Positions 25,059-38,723 of a stretch of 64,000 nt of DNA are shown here, piece by piece. Numbering within the stretch: position 1 is the stretch's first letter; every line of letters begins with the position of its first letter. Origin of the DNA: Sclerotinia nivalis. Its lineage: Eukaryota > Ascomycota > Leotiomycetes > Helotiales > Sclerotiniaceae. Both the position numbers and the translations under genes were made by a program. The notes under the pieces are model-generated. The model did no database searches, was not told the DNA's origin, and saw only the letters and a list, made by a program, of their open reading frames with translations. The stretch lies in assembly GCA_029531795.1 (NCBI GenBank), contig JAPEIS010000001.1:1612001-1676000 (forward strand), in the 5' to 3' direction.

Positions 25059-28000
25059 CTTTGATATGATTTGATTTGGATGTGTAGTATATAGGAAATG
25101 TTATGATGATCTGCGTAACTTGAGAAGAAGATTTGAATATATTCAGACTTTTTTTTCCAGATTTTAAGCACCTGCGTAGTTACCTAAAAGTTCAAAAAAT
25201 AAAATGATCCAAAAGTTTGTGATCCTAGCCCGGGGAGCCATATGCCTAACTAACTAATCAACCGGACTTCGCCTGCCGTGGAAATTTTAAATTCACCCCT
25301 CTCTATTCACTAGATGACATCCCACTCGGTAATTACATGTCTGAGAATGTGAATTAATCAATAAATTGAGTGAATTTAATATTGAATAGCAGATGTCTTC
25401 CATTGTGCTATCCTTAATGAACCCCTCATAGCTGTCATCTCTAATTAGTTCATAAGTCTTACAACATCACTTTCACCTTCCTCATCTCTTCCATATATCC
25501 AAATGTAAGAAATTTTTAGAATTGACCATACACACACATCATGATGACAACTATTTACCATTTCATCTCTGAATCTCCTCAACCTGACATAGATATCAAG
25601 GATTTATTTATAAATTACATATGTGTATTGGCTAGGGTAACCGTAAACCTTAATTCATCCATCTGTTGCATATTCATGAGTGTTGAATCTTGATGCGTTT
25701 CATCACGGAGGAGAATTTCGTCCTTCGCCTTCTCATCTTCTTCCAGAATCTTGAACAAATTGACGGGGCAAGATGTCCGGGCTCACTATTGAGCCTCTTC
25801 TCCGTAGTAATGATGAAGAACCCTTTTTACGTGATAGCGCAGGTCGGGGATACGAAAGTGGTAGCGCATAATGTAGATAGGCCGAGAACAACGATCGAGA
25901 AAGTCATGGAAGTGGGTGAATAGGACGAAGTATTGGTCATTATGTATGGCTCATGATGATTCATTGAAGGAGGTGGCATCTCTCTTTCCTCTGTCTGCGA
26001 ATGCATTCACAGGAAATAAGCAAAGCTTTTTGCGCAGGGACTGTTGCGTACTATGCAATGTTGCAAATAGAAGCAATTGGACCATGTAATGGCAATCATA
26101 TTTTGGGATATTGCACGTTCATAGTACATAAGTTTACATAATACAAGCGCTTCCTCCGGGATCTAGATCAAAATTATAAAAGCTAGCTGGAGGCAAGTCC
26201 CATTTTCAAAATTCTCATGTATTAAAATTAAAATGACTTTTTGAGTGAGGATGCGAAATCATGAATTAAAGGATCCATGGGTGGATGGGAATAATTAACA
26301 AAGTAAAAGGAGAAGCGAGATGAGAAGAAGCGAGATTGAGTATGTGAGGACAGTTGGGATGAGAAGGTGAAGAAAGGTGTTTGTTTGTCTTTGTCTTGGG
26401 AGGAGGGAAACTACGATCTGGTAAGGTGATTGGGGTGTCATCGATTGTGCAGGGGAGGTTTGGGGGTTTGCATATGGGAGGTGGGGTGTTTTTCTTTTGT
26501 GGTAGGAGAGCACTGTGTGAAGTGTAGAAGTTGAGATGCGATATAAGGTGAAGTCGCGTAAAGACTTGTGTGAGTGATTGAATACATCATGTAAAAACCT
26601 ACCACTTTGAAACGAAAATGGGATATCAGACCATCCCTTTAGTATTTCTGCCTGCCTATATGAACTGCGCACTCATGTTCTTCCCGCGCGAGCTGCCTGT
26701 ATTTTACATCAGAAACAAACACTGGGTCGCACGATATTAAAGTCATTAGCAGATTCTGAGTCTTTCGGTAGCCTATAGTGTGATGATTTAATACAATGAT
26801 GTATAATGTTTGGGCGTTTGGGATTGAATTAAGAACAATGTAAAATTGGTTCAAAGGCTGAACATCAATAATGATGTTTGAGGCCTCTGCAGACTACAAT
26901 GCTGTCTGGTTCGGGCCACTATTTTGTGTTACCTTTGGTGTCACCAGAATCCGGCGTTTCAGCATAAAGGTGTGGTCGCACATCTCAGCTTTTCATTTAA
27001 TTCCCGAATTATCCTTGGGATCTGTAGACGTGGGGGTTCCGACCTCCTAAACATGGTAGATGAACTGTCCCGCCCACGAGATCCTGATGACGAAATTTAG
27101 AGTAATAAAAGCAATCAAAAAAGTCCTCTTGCAACCTTTGTCATACCAGTCCTCCAGAGAAAGTTGACTACTCATTAAAATAAACAATTTCTTTGAAATG
27201 CCTCCGCAATCCTAAAATAGCTGCAGCGGGTATATCAAATTTTTTGCAGATCTTTAAGATACTACATGATCTACACTTATTGATATGATGCAGTCCCAAG
27301 CAATCATGCCGTTGGTCCTGTTGACAACACCGCATTGAAAGAGTCAAAAATAAATAAACCGGAGAGTTCTTTGTGACCACACAACCAGATGTTGCACGAT
27401 ATAAGCGCATTTGGCAGGCAACTCTATCAAATGTGATACCCCGCAGTTGTGTGGTTGTATTGGTACCCAATATTTGACTTCTTTTAAGTTACTGCTGAGA
27501 ACTTCCTTTCCCATATATTGTTCACCAGCTCCAGAAGTATCTTTCCCGCCCAGAAGTCCGATAGTTATACAGAACGATCATGTGGATAAACTTGTCCAGA
27601 AAGATGGCTGAAATACCGACGATACGCGGCATGCCAGCCCATTCCCAGGAAATATGGATAGAAAGATTGCTCTCTAGGATGAGGAATTGTCTCTCCTATT
27701 GTTGCTGGCTAGTCGTTGCCATCTATTCCTGTCCATTCCCGCAGGGCAGTAGCTCAGCTATGTAATGGAGTACGATGAGCTGAAACGATGATAGGATAGA
27801 TTTCATCCTGTGATGACAGTAACGAATTTGCCAAGACTCTTGCGATGGCTTTTGATATACAACTTAATGGGATATGCGAAACTGGCGCTTTCGCCACCCT
27901 CACGATACACCCCACTGACGAGAACGCGAGCGAGCCGCGATACTTAGGCGTTTTTAACCCGAAGAAATGAAAGACGTCTCTTTTCTGAGGCTTAAATGCC

Positions 28001-29097
28001 TTGGCTTGGGTTACCATCGCCACAGTGCGGCCATACTCATCGATATCTTTTCTCTCCCTTACGCTTTACGAGGAACAAGCTTTGCAAACGATTCAGATAT
28101 GTGATCATGAGGACCAAGAATCAAATAATCACTGCTCTGCCTTTTTTTCTTGTCAACATATATGAGATTGAGACGGGAGATATCACACGTGGGTCACACA
28201 TGCAATTAAGTTCATGATGTGATGCGCAAAGCGCAAATGTGATAATTTGTTTCAAGTGGCTGAGTTCTAGGCTTGAAAGCGACAGAAAGGGCATGGATGA
28301 AAATGCCACATGGCAATATCTACCCAATAGGAAGAAGATTCTAAATTCAATTCTTTTCCTTTCATACCTGCCTTTTTCCAAGCCCCTTCACCACCCCAAG
28401 TTTATTCGGTTAAGTGACCTAGGAAATTGCTTGGAGTGGAGATTGGTTGCTCAATTGCTGATTGCATCAATTGATTACCGGTACAGGGTCTAGATTAGAT
28501 GTTCAAGATAGCTCACAATCTGCAGGGCTTTGTCCACTCTTTTTTGAGATGTAGCCAATACAATTCATGAGCTTGTGATAACCGACCCCAGGAAATGGAA
28601 TTCTTTGGTATCTTCCCCGCCATTTCAAACATTCATCTTGCTCACTCACTCACGTACTCACGTACTCACGTACTCATAATTAATGCCAATTTTCAAACAA
28701 ACTAGCAAATTATTCACTAGCAATCTTGGACATTACCCTAATTCCTCCCTTCAATCAATTATGTTTCCAATTTTCCAAGAAGAATCCTGCAAGCCAAGAG
28801 TTATCATACATTCACAAACATATGGATCATCAAGCTTAGGATGCCCTTAGATCCTTGCACATTTCATATGTAAAAAAAGGTATATCCCCTCATTTCTTTG
28901 TTTGATGTGCCTGAGATGTATTTAATGTACTATCTTATTTTGGTACCCCAATTACCATGACTTAGCCTACCTTGATGTCTAAGCACCAGTACTAATAATT
29001 AAAACGTATCAGTTGCTTTTCCTCTCTCTATTACCCTTGATTTCATTCCTCGAAAATAATATCTTGACAACAACCTCAGCTTGCCCTCCTTGCCATC
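25059..29097. other. 4-kb spacer upstream of the K+/H+ antiporter
   Basis: No supported gene. Frames are at most 125 codons, overlap others and resemble no family I know. An 8-base tandem repeat (28641-28677) lies about 420 bases upstream of the antiporter ATG. The right-hand few hundred bases before 29098 are the likely promoter and leader. Confidence 0.5.
28641..28677. repeat. ACTCACGT 8-bp tandem repeat, 3 copies plus CTCA flank
   Basis: Three exact 8-base units and a partial fourth, preceded by CTCACTCA. It is upstream of the antiporter gene, where it could act as repeated binding sites or be a simple expansion. Confidence 0.8.
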
Positions 29098-32000
29098 ATG
29101 GCGACCCTTACTACGACTTTGACTGAGTCGATTGCGACCGTCACTTCGACGATTGCAACTACCGTCACCAAAGCCAGTAGTTCTGCCAGCCCTACTTCTA
29201 CAAATCGCGCCACTCCTCAAGGTGGGATTTTGGAGGGAGGCAATCCTACAGTTTACAGTCCCTCAAATCCCATTGTTCTGTTCATCATCCAGGTATGCCT
29301 CCTTTTCCCGATGATCGGCGCTTTCCCGGGCATGCGTCACGGTATAACGTGTGGTTGTTTTGAAGAGTGCCATGCGGCTTATGCAAGACTTGATCTGCAA
29401 GGTGCTAGATTTGCACAGCAACGAGATATGGCCAACAGAATTGTATTCTGCGCGCCAGGAATGGATCTAGCTAATCTGTGTTTGAAACCAGGCCGGCATC
29501 ATCATCATTTTCTGTCGCATTCTTCATTACCCTTTGTCCAAACTTCGACAACCTCGAGTTATCGCAGAAGTAATAGGTGGAATCATTTTAGGCCCTTCAG
29601 TCATGATGCGCATTCCTGGGTTTCAAGAAACTATTTTTCCTGTCGCCTCTATGCCAGTTTTGAATATGGCCGCCAATCTTGGGTTGATACTCTTCCTTTT
29701 CCTTGTTGGTTTGGAAGTTAATATGCGGCTTTTTCTTGGTAACTGGAGAGTAGCTCTAAGTGTAGGACTGGCCGGAATGATATTGCCATTTGGCTTGGGT
29801 TGCGCCGTTGCTTGGGGTCTTTATAATGAATTCCGTCATGACGAGGGGACTGTACCTATATCATTTCCTGTCTACATGCTATTCGTTGGTACAGCTCTTG
29901 CGGTACGAGATCAATTTCAATTTATTCAGACGTTTACTGACATCCACGATAGATTACAGCTTTCCCTGTTCTTTGCAGAATTCTTACAGAATTGAAACTC
30001 CTCGCTACACCTGTTGGAGTTACAGTTCTCGCTGCTGGGGTTGGAAATGATGTGACAGGCTGGATCCTTTTGGCCCTTTGCGTTGCACTAGTCAATAACG
30101 GATCGGGACTAGCAGCATTATGGGTGTTGCTTGTTTGTGTTGGATGGTGTCTTTTCTTAGTATTTGCTGTTCGTCCAGTTTTTAGATATATTCTTCGCCG
30201 TAACGGAAGTCTTGAAAACGGCCCCTCTCAGGGAATGGTTGCTCTCACAATATTGCTTGTTTTGACATCCTCTTGGTTTACTGCTGTCATTGGAGTTCAC
30301 GCTATCTTTGGAGGTAAGACCAAATTCAGTCTTGAATCATGTGAATTTTACTAACTCTGTCTCAGCTTTTCTCGCTGGACTCATATGTCCTCATGAAGGT
30401 GGTTTTGCTATTCATATCACGGAAAAGATTGAAGATCTCGTCGCAGTACTACTTCTTCCACTTTATTTCGCATTGTCTGGCTTGAGCACCAATCTCGGAC
30501 TACTCAACGATGGTATTACATGGGGTTATGTCATTGCGATTATTGTAGTCGCATTTTCTGGCAAAATTATCGGGGGCACGCTTGCTGCTAAGGCTTGTAA
30601 GCTTGTTTGGCGTGAAAGTCTCAGTATTGGGGTTTTGATGAGTTGCAAAGGTCTCGTGGAATTGATTGTTCTTGTAAGTGGAGTTTTTATCAAAGCGCCA
30701 ACATAGCCTGTTGCTAACATGAATAGAACATCGGTTTACAAGCAAAGATTTTGTCTACGAGGACTTTCACCATATTTGTCGTGATGGCACTTGTCACAAC
30801 TGTTGCCACAACGCCATTGACAACCGCATTATATCCTCCTTGGTACCAGAAGAAACTTGATGCTTGGAAGAAAGGAGAGATAGACTGGGATGGAAATAGA
30901 CTTCATCCCGAGGGTGAGGAATATACCCCAGACCGCTCATTGGAAAAGTTGGAATCCACTCAAATCCGACGACTTCTCGTCTATCTTAGACTTGATAGTC
31001 TTCCTAGCTTGTTCACCTTTATCGCACTTTTAGGTGGGGATAATACTAGTACGGTTACCAAAGTCCATAGGTCGAAAGCCGAGTTAGAAACAGTGGATGA
31101 GGATGGACCACCTTCATCATCGACTGATTCCAAGAAACAACCACTTGAGGTTCATGGTGTTCGCATGCTAGAACTTACCGATCGTACATCTTCAGTCATG
31201 GCCGAAGTGGATGAATACACCTATCGTGATCCAGTCGTCAACGCTTTCCGTACCTTTGCTCAATTGAATAACGTCGCTGTCTCAGGGGGAGTTTCTGTTG
31301 TTCCAGAATCGGATTACGCCGAAGCTTTGAGCACACAAGCATCAGATCACTTTTCCGACCTAGTTCTCATCCCTTGGACTGAACCCAGTATTCTACCAGT
31401 TAATGAAGCCCATCATGATTCATTCTCTAGCGGCCTTCAGGATATTTTCATCCAAAAGACGCTGGAGATAGCTACTTGCAACATTGCCATTTTCATCAAT
31501 CGCGGCTTCGGTGGACCAACTTTAAGAGAGCCCCGCAATCTCTCAGCAAGTGCTAGTAGACTCAGTCTTCGCAGTAGTAATCGTGCAGAAAGAATTGCTC
31601 CCATCGCGGATCGTAGCCATCATGTTTACTTTCCATTTTTCGGTGGTGCGGATGACCGTGTCGCTCTCCGTTTCGTTCTCCAACTTGCGCACAACAGTAA
31701 CATCACAGCCACTATTATCCATTTTATCACTCCAATTCACAATCCAAAGACTCCTGAAGTCACGCATAACTCGCGCCCAGTTACTGCTACCGGTTCTCAA
31801 CATGGTGGTAGTTCCGGCTCTGGGTTACGTATTACCGAGCGCGTGGACACTGAGGATCTTTACAATGCTGCTGCCTCTGACACCGCTCTTTTACACACAT
31901 TACGGGACTCCTTACCTCAAGCATTGACTAATAGAGTCGTCTTCGTTGATGTCAAGACTACAACACCATTAACAGATTGTTTACACCACGCAAAGGTGGA

Positions 32001-32229
32001 GATGGGTCAAAGTCCTCGAAATGCAGGAGACTTAATTGTTACAGGTCGAGGTAAAACTTCCATGGTCAAGGCGTTGATTCAGGAAGAAAGTGCCAGTGGA
32101 GAGAGCGGAAAGGAAATGAGGAAAACTGTAGGAGTTGTGGCGGAATCATTGATTAATAGTGGAGTTAGAGGGAGTGTTTTGGTTATTCAAGCTGGAGGTT
32201 CTGGTCTGGAAAGTTACCAAGTTGATTAA
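29098..32229 (+). CDS. KHA1: K+/H+ antiporter, CPA2 family (KHA1-like)
   Basis: Five exons, 29098-29292, 29492-29902, 29953-30313, 30366-30673 and 30727-32229, give 925 residues. The first 65 residues are a Ser/Thr-rich lead ending at FIIQ; exon 2 then starts AGIIIIFCRILHYPLSK, followed by the family motif QPRVIAEVIGGIILGPSVMM. About 12 hydrophobic spans follow to residue ~440, with the ion-binding GNDV motif near 233-236 and HAIFGAFLAGL spliced across intron 3. The hydrophilic C-terminal half (about 480 residues) is a cytosolic regulatory region, as in Kha1 proteins. In yeast Kha1 exchanges K+ for H+ in Golgi-like compartments (established), and the same role is inferred here. Introns 2-4 are 50-53 bp; intron 1 is 199 bp. 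Confidence 0.95.
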
Positions 32230-33621
32230 AAGGATCAAGTACTTCTAGATGATATTCACGATTTAACTTATGCTACGTCGATTTGGCCTAATATACAATG
32301 GGGATTTAGGCGCATATGGAACTTCACTACAGGATGGGTTTGGTGTTTATGGAATACAATACGTTGCGACGCGATATGAAAGGACATTCCTGGTAGATTT
32401 TCCATCATATTCATGTCGGAAACCCATATGGTTGTTTAATTTGACGATTTTCACAGGGCTATTTATGGTGGCGTTTTATCATGGTCTGGATTATGGTTAA
32501 TGCATCGGACCTCATATCTAGTCTAGTTTAGCATCGCGTTGGACTTTTGAATAATTCGATGATATACCCATTGCTTGGGAGTTTTTTGATTGTTGTTGTC
32601 TTCACTATCGTGCTTTATGCTTTCCTACGTACAGTCGTCAGAAGTAGTATCTTAAGGCGCAAAGGCATGATTGAATTGCTGGTGATAGTTCAAAGTTTTG
32701 CACTATCATACTTATCATATTTCCTTCAATACCTCTTTCCTTTAAAGACCTGAAGAAAGGTTGAAAAAAGTAAACCTCTATCATTCTTAGATCCTCTAGA
32801 CTTTCATACCAGCACTTACTCTTAGCTGCGCTCGTCTTTTGCATATAATTATCAGATGTATAAAAGAATCCTAGGCTTGAAGTTCGACGCGCTTGGAGCA
32901 AGGTCTTCGGTTTCAAAGTCATTATTGGCTCTCGATCTGTACCACTGCTCTGGAGTTTCTCTGCTGAAGATATGTTGATTATGAAAATGAAGTTCGAATT
33001 CGCATTCCAAGCCGAATACTCTTGACGAATATCGGCCATGAGAATACATCTAGTGTGCACTTAATTCGATTCTTATCGTCCGGACTTTGTTCTGCTGGGA
33101 GAAGTTGTAATAGATGGACTTGTTTGTGTTTTGAGTCCTGAGGTGGGTAGATCATGATGTGTTCTGCAGTCAACATAAAATACCGTGGAAATATGTTGAC
33201 AGAGGAGCAGTGGTTTCTAAAGCCTGAGATTTTGATTACAATCTATGTAAAGAGATTGTGCGAATAGCGTTGCGTTATCTGATAGTTCATTAGCAACTCT
33301 GAAAGATTAACGAGCAATACGAAAGATGTGTTATTGTGTTAATTATAACGTTAGGGACCATCGGTTGTTGGGTACAAATGTCAAGTTATGTGGTTGACGA
33401 ACCAACATCTTCCCAAAGAGGGGGGTGGGGTCAGCACACAACTTTGGGAGCGCCAAATCCGACTATGAGCACATTTCGATAGAGGGTTATTGCAGTGAGC
33501 CATCAAGCAAGAAGTCTTTTAAAAATTCAAGGGCTGTTGGTGAATGACGGGTGAGCTGGAGACATTATTGGAAAGTAGAATGGAGCAAGGCTATCATTGC
33601 ATCGCCTACCAAAATTTTCAT
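32230..33621. other. Spacer between KHA1 and the 2EXR gene
   Basis: 1.4 kb with no supported gene, containing both 3' UTRs because the flanking genes converge. A 140-codon minus-strand frame (32638-33060) has no recognisable family and poor coding character. Confidence 0.5.
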
Positions 33622-34489
33622 CTATCTTTTGTTAACTAGAGCAGGTCGGCCTTTGAAGTTTGTGCGTATCCACGGGAAATTAGCTTTAGCTATCCTTTTG
33701 TTACCCCTTTCGAGACTCCTATATAACTCCTCTTTACCAGCATACTCGCTACCATGGAATTGAAAAATTCGATCAGAATACAAGATATATTCTCCTCCAC
33801 GTGTGCTGCTAAGCTCCCAATACTGCCGCATCCCCAAGTTGTCATCGGCATGCTGCAGCTCTGACGGTGCATCAACAATGACAATCAACATTTTCAATGA
33901 AAAATCACGAGTTAGCCTATCCAGAAATTCATGTTCAGGCTGAACCTTTAGCTCCTTCTGCCATGTCTCTTCAGATATGGCAATGTTCTCAACGAATGAC
34001 CTTACTGAAAAAGTTTGGTCGACCAATTCAGGATATTCATCACCAAGGCAATAGAGTTCATTCCAAGAGTCGAACAAATCGTCAGGCCAAACATACATAT
34101 AGTACATCACTTTCTGGGTTGAAGGGACGTCCAAAGACAGAGCGCCCTTTGTTCTCCTTGACAACGAAACCTTGTTTATGAGCCCAAGCGGTAGCAATTT
34201 CGCGGGCCTCATGATTGACGAAAACTAGAGGTGTATGAACTTGAACTTGATCCAAGAGATCGTGACGAAACTCCACACGCAAATTGAAGATGTCATTTTC
34301 GTGATCATATTCGTTATATGGGTCGGGCGATGTGAGATATAGGGGGTGCCAACGGCCCTTTGTGTAAAGGTATAGAGCTGTATCAATCTTTTCCGGCAAT
34401 GCATCAGACCAGATTTGATTGCGCAGCTCCAGAGCGAGTTCCATGAATCGAGGAAATGGAGAGAGAGTGGTGGTAGTTGCTTTTGCCAT
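33622..34489 (-). CDS. 2EXR-domain protein, interrupted by a +1 frameshift
   Basis: The minus-strand frame from ATG 34489 encodes FPRFMELALELRNQIWSDAL, the signature start of fungal 2EXR-domain proteins, then LVFVNHEAREIATAWAHKQG and RPFNPESDVLYV, and stops at a TGA (34084-34082). The neighbouring frame carries on without a gap with DDLFDSWNEL, LVDQTFSVRS and a C terminus ending at 33622. Skipping one base at the TGA would give a 288-residue protein of normal family size. The role of 2EXR proteins is unknown; they are abundant in plant-associated ascomycetes. A canonical intron does not solve the break: the only good donor/acceptor pair (34096-34005) brings in an immediate stop. A recent pseudogene, an indel error and recoding are all possible. 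Confidence 0.7.
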
Positions 34490-35282
34490 GGTCTATTTGG
34501 ATATCATAGTCAGTATTTGTGTTCCATACTTTAATTTGACAAGATAAAGTACATTTAGTGTTTGACAAGAGTTCGAGGAAAGGAGTCCTGAGATTTGAGA
34601 AGCAGTAAGTCGTAGGCTTTGTTGATTATTTTCATTAACCTGACGTAGAAAAGAAGAATGTGGCTTGTAGAAAATGCATCGGGTCCCATTTTGTGAGGTG
34701 TCAAAAATCCCGTAGTCATTTTATAGAATACATTTAGATACTACTTGTATGGCTACGCTACGAAATGGGCTGGGCTGTACCACTTGTGCCGTAGCTATAC
34801 AGTCACACTTACAGTCGTTGCCAGTACGCCGTTGCGCTTCTTGAAACTTCCAACATCTCAAAAACCGCTGAGGACTCGCACTGAGGATTTAGGTATCCAA
34901 ATGTGTAATTATAGCTTCCTTCCAAAATTTGGGTCTCAATGTCAATATAAAGGTTATTCTTGTATGATTTCTCAAAAGATAAGGTTAAGCTGATATTTTG
35001 GCGTCATCACAAAGGATTCGAGAGTAACATCGAGGAACTTAAGCGAGGATTAGTTTTCGGCCAAGGTTCAATCCCTTTCGCTTGAGTTTTGATCCCTTGA
35101 CTCTCTTCTTTCGTACGGTACAGAGTAGTTTGTTATTCTTTATTATATATTAATTGATTCAATTCATTATGCCTTAGGTATTAGATCAAGTATTGCAAAT
35201 ATATCGTTAGATTTAAATTTCACATCGTTTTATGAGTCTGTATATCCACTGATGGTGTTTATATATAGAAAACTGTAGGGTG

Positions 35283-35723
35283 ATGCAAGATGATGAGAGA
35301 TTAGACCAAGAGGTCTTAAAACAGTATAGCAAGCTTATGGAAACATGCCACATTTATTTTTGGTTTCACCTCCGCAATATCAAGATCGCAAAGAAAAGGA
35401 TGCGGCACAAATGGTTATCATCAACGTATCGTAAAGATGAACCATTCAGAACAGAGCTTTCTACAGGTTTAATCGTGCAAAAAAGCAAATTGCTTCATGG
35501 TATCGAGTCAAGTTACCTTCCTCTTTCATTTTCTATCATGGCATCTCGAGATCTAAAAGCCATCCTTTGGCTGATGTGGGTTGGAAGAATAATTGTTCGT
35601 ATTTGTCCTAGTTTAGTTGAAGAGCTATTTGACGGGAGAGATTGGGACCGCCTGCTACATGTTGTGTATATGGTTTATCATGATGGATATCATCGTGTGA
35701 GGTATTTAGTGAAGACATTATAA
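35283..35723 (+). CDS. Hypothetical small protein, doubtful
   Basis: An ATG-initiated frame of 146 codons in otherwise gene-free DNA. I do not recognise it. The protein is basic with amphipathic stretches (KLMETCHIYFWFHLRNIKIA, and AILWLMWVGRIIVRI near residue 100) and contains no known motif. No introns are obvious. The balanced residue mix argues mildly for a real gene or a gene relic, but length alone allows chance. Confidence 0.25.
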   Translation: MQDDERLDQEVLKQYSKLMETCHIYFWFHLRNIKIAKKRMRHKWLSSTYRKDEPFRTELSTGLIVQKSKLLHGIESSYLPLSFSIMASRDLKAILWLMWVGRIIVRICPSLVEELFDGRDWDRLLHVVYMVYHDGYHRVRYLVKTL

Positions 35724-37380
35724 TGTGTCAGGCTATCCTGAGTAAATGTTAAAGGAGGTGAAGTGTGGTAGTAGGCGAGCGAGAGGATGATCAAGTAGTG
35801 AAAGACAGAAATGAGCCGAGAAGACATGAGAAAACTTAAAAGAAGAAACAAGTTCACTACTCAAAAGAAACGTAAATCCAAAAAGCAGACACAGCTCTCT
35901 TCATATTATACATATTTCGCACAAAGCTCCAAACTATCCTCAAATCAACACCTAGACTTCCCATATGAAGATCCGTACTAGTATTCTACTCCCCAGATTT
36001 AAATAGCGCCCTCTCCCCCGGACCCTCTTCTCCAGAGTCCAAACCCATTTCATGCAGATATAGAAAGCTTTCCCTGCCATGCAATATAATGCAATTCAAT
36101 GAAATTTTCATCTATACCTAGTATCAACATGGCCCCAGGCGATACATCAACAAGTCCAACGAATCCTCTCCAACCAATCCCCTTCTCCCAACCTACAGCA
36201 AACAATAACCCCATCTCCCATCCGACTCTTACAAACGGATATTAATCCATTGACTGCCTAGATCATCCTGCACTCAAGAAATAAATGCAATAATACACAT
36301 AGCTCAGACAAAAACAGGAATATACATCACGAACTCGACAGGACAAAAACTCGAATGTAGGAATTGTTATTAGAGATATTGGGATTGTACGTTTATACAT
36401 TTCGTACGCTCAGTGTGTAGAGAAGAGAGAGCGCGGAATGAGGTTTCTTGTGGAGGTGAAAAATCGAATGAATACGTCTAGGAGCGGATGGGATTACCTA
36501 GTACGTATATACTCCAAGTACCTCCCCCTTTCCATCTTGGTTTGTCTACACCTCGCTCTCCTCATCCCATCCTCCCATCCCCCCACCCTCCACAAAACAT
36601 AGAAAAACACACAAAATCTATCTATCCAATCAACCAATTACTTTGCCCCACCACATAATCTTACAATAACAAAAAAAAATCAAATAGTATCCAACTCGCA
36701 CAACGATTATCCATTCAAATCTCCCTCTCCCTCTACCTCGAGCTCATAATATAACATTCCCACCTCGTAAGTTTTTAAACCATTAAAATTCCCATAACAC
36801 AACAACAACACCTCAAACTTTACATATAGAACATAAACACAAATCCATAACAAAACTCCAGAATCTAGAGTCCAAAGTTCAGAGTTCAAAGTTTAGAATC
36901 CAGGATCCATAATCAATAAGAACACGATATATACTCCTCCAACTCCCTACCTACTAATACCATGAAATAATTCCGTCCCTCATATCAAACCATATCATAC
37001 CAACACCACATCAAACCAAACCACACATACTATACCCAAACCTATCCCTTTCTCCCTCCCTCACCACTTACTTCCTACTCGCCACCCACACCCACACAAA
37101 CAACAGGAACAAGAACAAAGGTCCATTCCGCGGCACTTTAATATATATATCCTAGCCTAGCACCTAGCACCTAGCACCCAACCTAACACCCAACCCCAAA
37201 TCATTCCCCCTCATTCCCTTCATAGCCTACAACTCTCCACAATTCACTACCCAGTCCCCACAACTCACCACCCATGCCCCCATCATAAGCCCAGTGCCCC
37301 CTATAATGTATAGTGCTTGAGATTTTATCTAGATTATTTCGGATTCTGGGTTTGATGTAATCTGACCTGTGGTATATAAT

Positions 37381-37492
37381 AGACATAGACATAGACATAG
37401 ACATAGACATAGACATAGACATAGACATAGACATAGACATAGACATAGATATAAACATAGACATAGATACACACACACACACACTCACTCAC
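37381..37492. repeat. AGACAT hexanucleotide array followed by CA repeat
   Basis: Eleven perfect AGACAT units (37381-37446), four degenerate ones to 37470, then a CA/CACT run to about 37492. Because the unit is 6 bases, it leaves open frames on both strands encoding two-residue repeats (Arg-His or Met-Ser), which should not be read as proteins. Confidence 0.95.
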
Positions 37493-38723
37493 ACATACGA
37501 ATGAATATATACTCGAATATCTCACATAAATCAACCCAAAATATCTTAAACAAATAAGGAGCTTCAGTAAGCTACTTTAGAGCTTTAATATATTTGATAC
37601 TCTTCTCATCCTATTCCTTTTATGCTCACAGCTATCTGTTTCATTTCCCTCTAATCCCCTTTTGCGATTTCCCTGAGGTTCCTTTTATTTCCGAACTCTC
37701 AACATGCATAGAACATATACATCATGGGTTTAACAAATACCTCATGTCCAGTCGATCTTGTCCTTATCACAATGCCTACTTTACTACCCAATATCCACAC
37801 ACTCTGATTCCCTATTCAATCTTCAACGCCCACCCATAGCTCCTTCAATTCCTTTCCAATTCCACAAAGCAAAAGAAAAAAAAACCTGAACTCCCCGCTT
37901 TTTGCTCCTTTCTCAAATACCAAGAACCATAACCATCGAAGACTTGCAATTCATACAAATTCCTCGCAATAAAAAAGATAAAGCAAAAGACGTAAAGAAA
38001 AAAAAACCCCGACTCAAACAAAGCCTGCTTCAGAAAGAGCCACCCAGCTCTTCTCATCTCATCTGATCTTCCTCATCATTTCGTACACTGATATAATATG
38101 TTCATACAGGGTCACTAACTCTCTTATCTGTATCCTTAACGCCGCCAAGGTACACTGCTGTGTTCGTCCGTTTGATGTTTATCGCCGAAAATTAGGGGTG
38201 GAAGTGAAGTGAAAAAAAAATTAGAGAAAAGACCCAGAAAAAATGAGATAAAAACACATTCCACAGAAACCTTGGAACGAGATTTTGGCTCACTTTCTGG
38301 CGGTTCATTCGGCTTTTCGTGTTGTTGTGTTGATGTTGATGTTTGTGAGAATCCGTTGATGCATTTAGAGATGCAGCAAAAAGGGTAAAAGAAAAACATT
38401 ATGATATTTTGATCCGTCGTAGAATTTATGTCTTCAATGCATTCATACTAAAATGCCATATGCTAATTGATGAATGCAGTGGTATGAAAGGGGCGTGCCA
38501 TTAGAAGGAGCATTCTCTGGTTGGCAAAAAGATCCAGGAAATGTATGCCAGTAGCAAGAAAAATGTAAGTAATAGAACGTTTTATGGAAGCTTGAGCCCG
38601 TCGCTATGCAGAAATGAAATTAAGGCCAGTATTAGTCGACCCTGTGTATGTACAAGAAGTCGTGTCGGCGAGAAGGAATCTTCTAATTGAAACACTTATT
38701 TTATGTGATGTGAATGGTATGTG

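Larger units (their letters stand above)
34490..38723. other. 4.2-kb region with one doubtful small ORF
   Basis: Apart from the possible ORF at 35283-35723 I see no gene. 36.5-38.1 kb is strongly C/A/T-biased on the plus strand. The hexanucleotide array at 37381-37470 and an adjoining CA run produce long low-complexity frames on both strands that are artefacts. The part next to 38723 is the 3' UTR of the large Ser/Pro-rich gene. Confidence 0.5.

Noticed and set aside
34005..34096. GTATGT...TTTTTCAG intron as cure for the 2EXR frameshift
   Set aside because: Although the ends are canonical, it removes conserved residues (LVDQTFSVRS region) and leads straight into TAA.
35040..35110. GGTTCAATCC resembling a tRNA B box
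   Set aside because: No A box at the right distance and no cloverleaf arms could be folded around it.
37201..37557. Met-Ser, Tyr-Val and Arg-His repeat proteins
   Set aside because: Products of the 6-base repeat read in different frames; no coding evidence.
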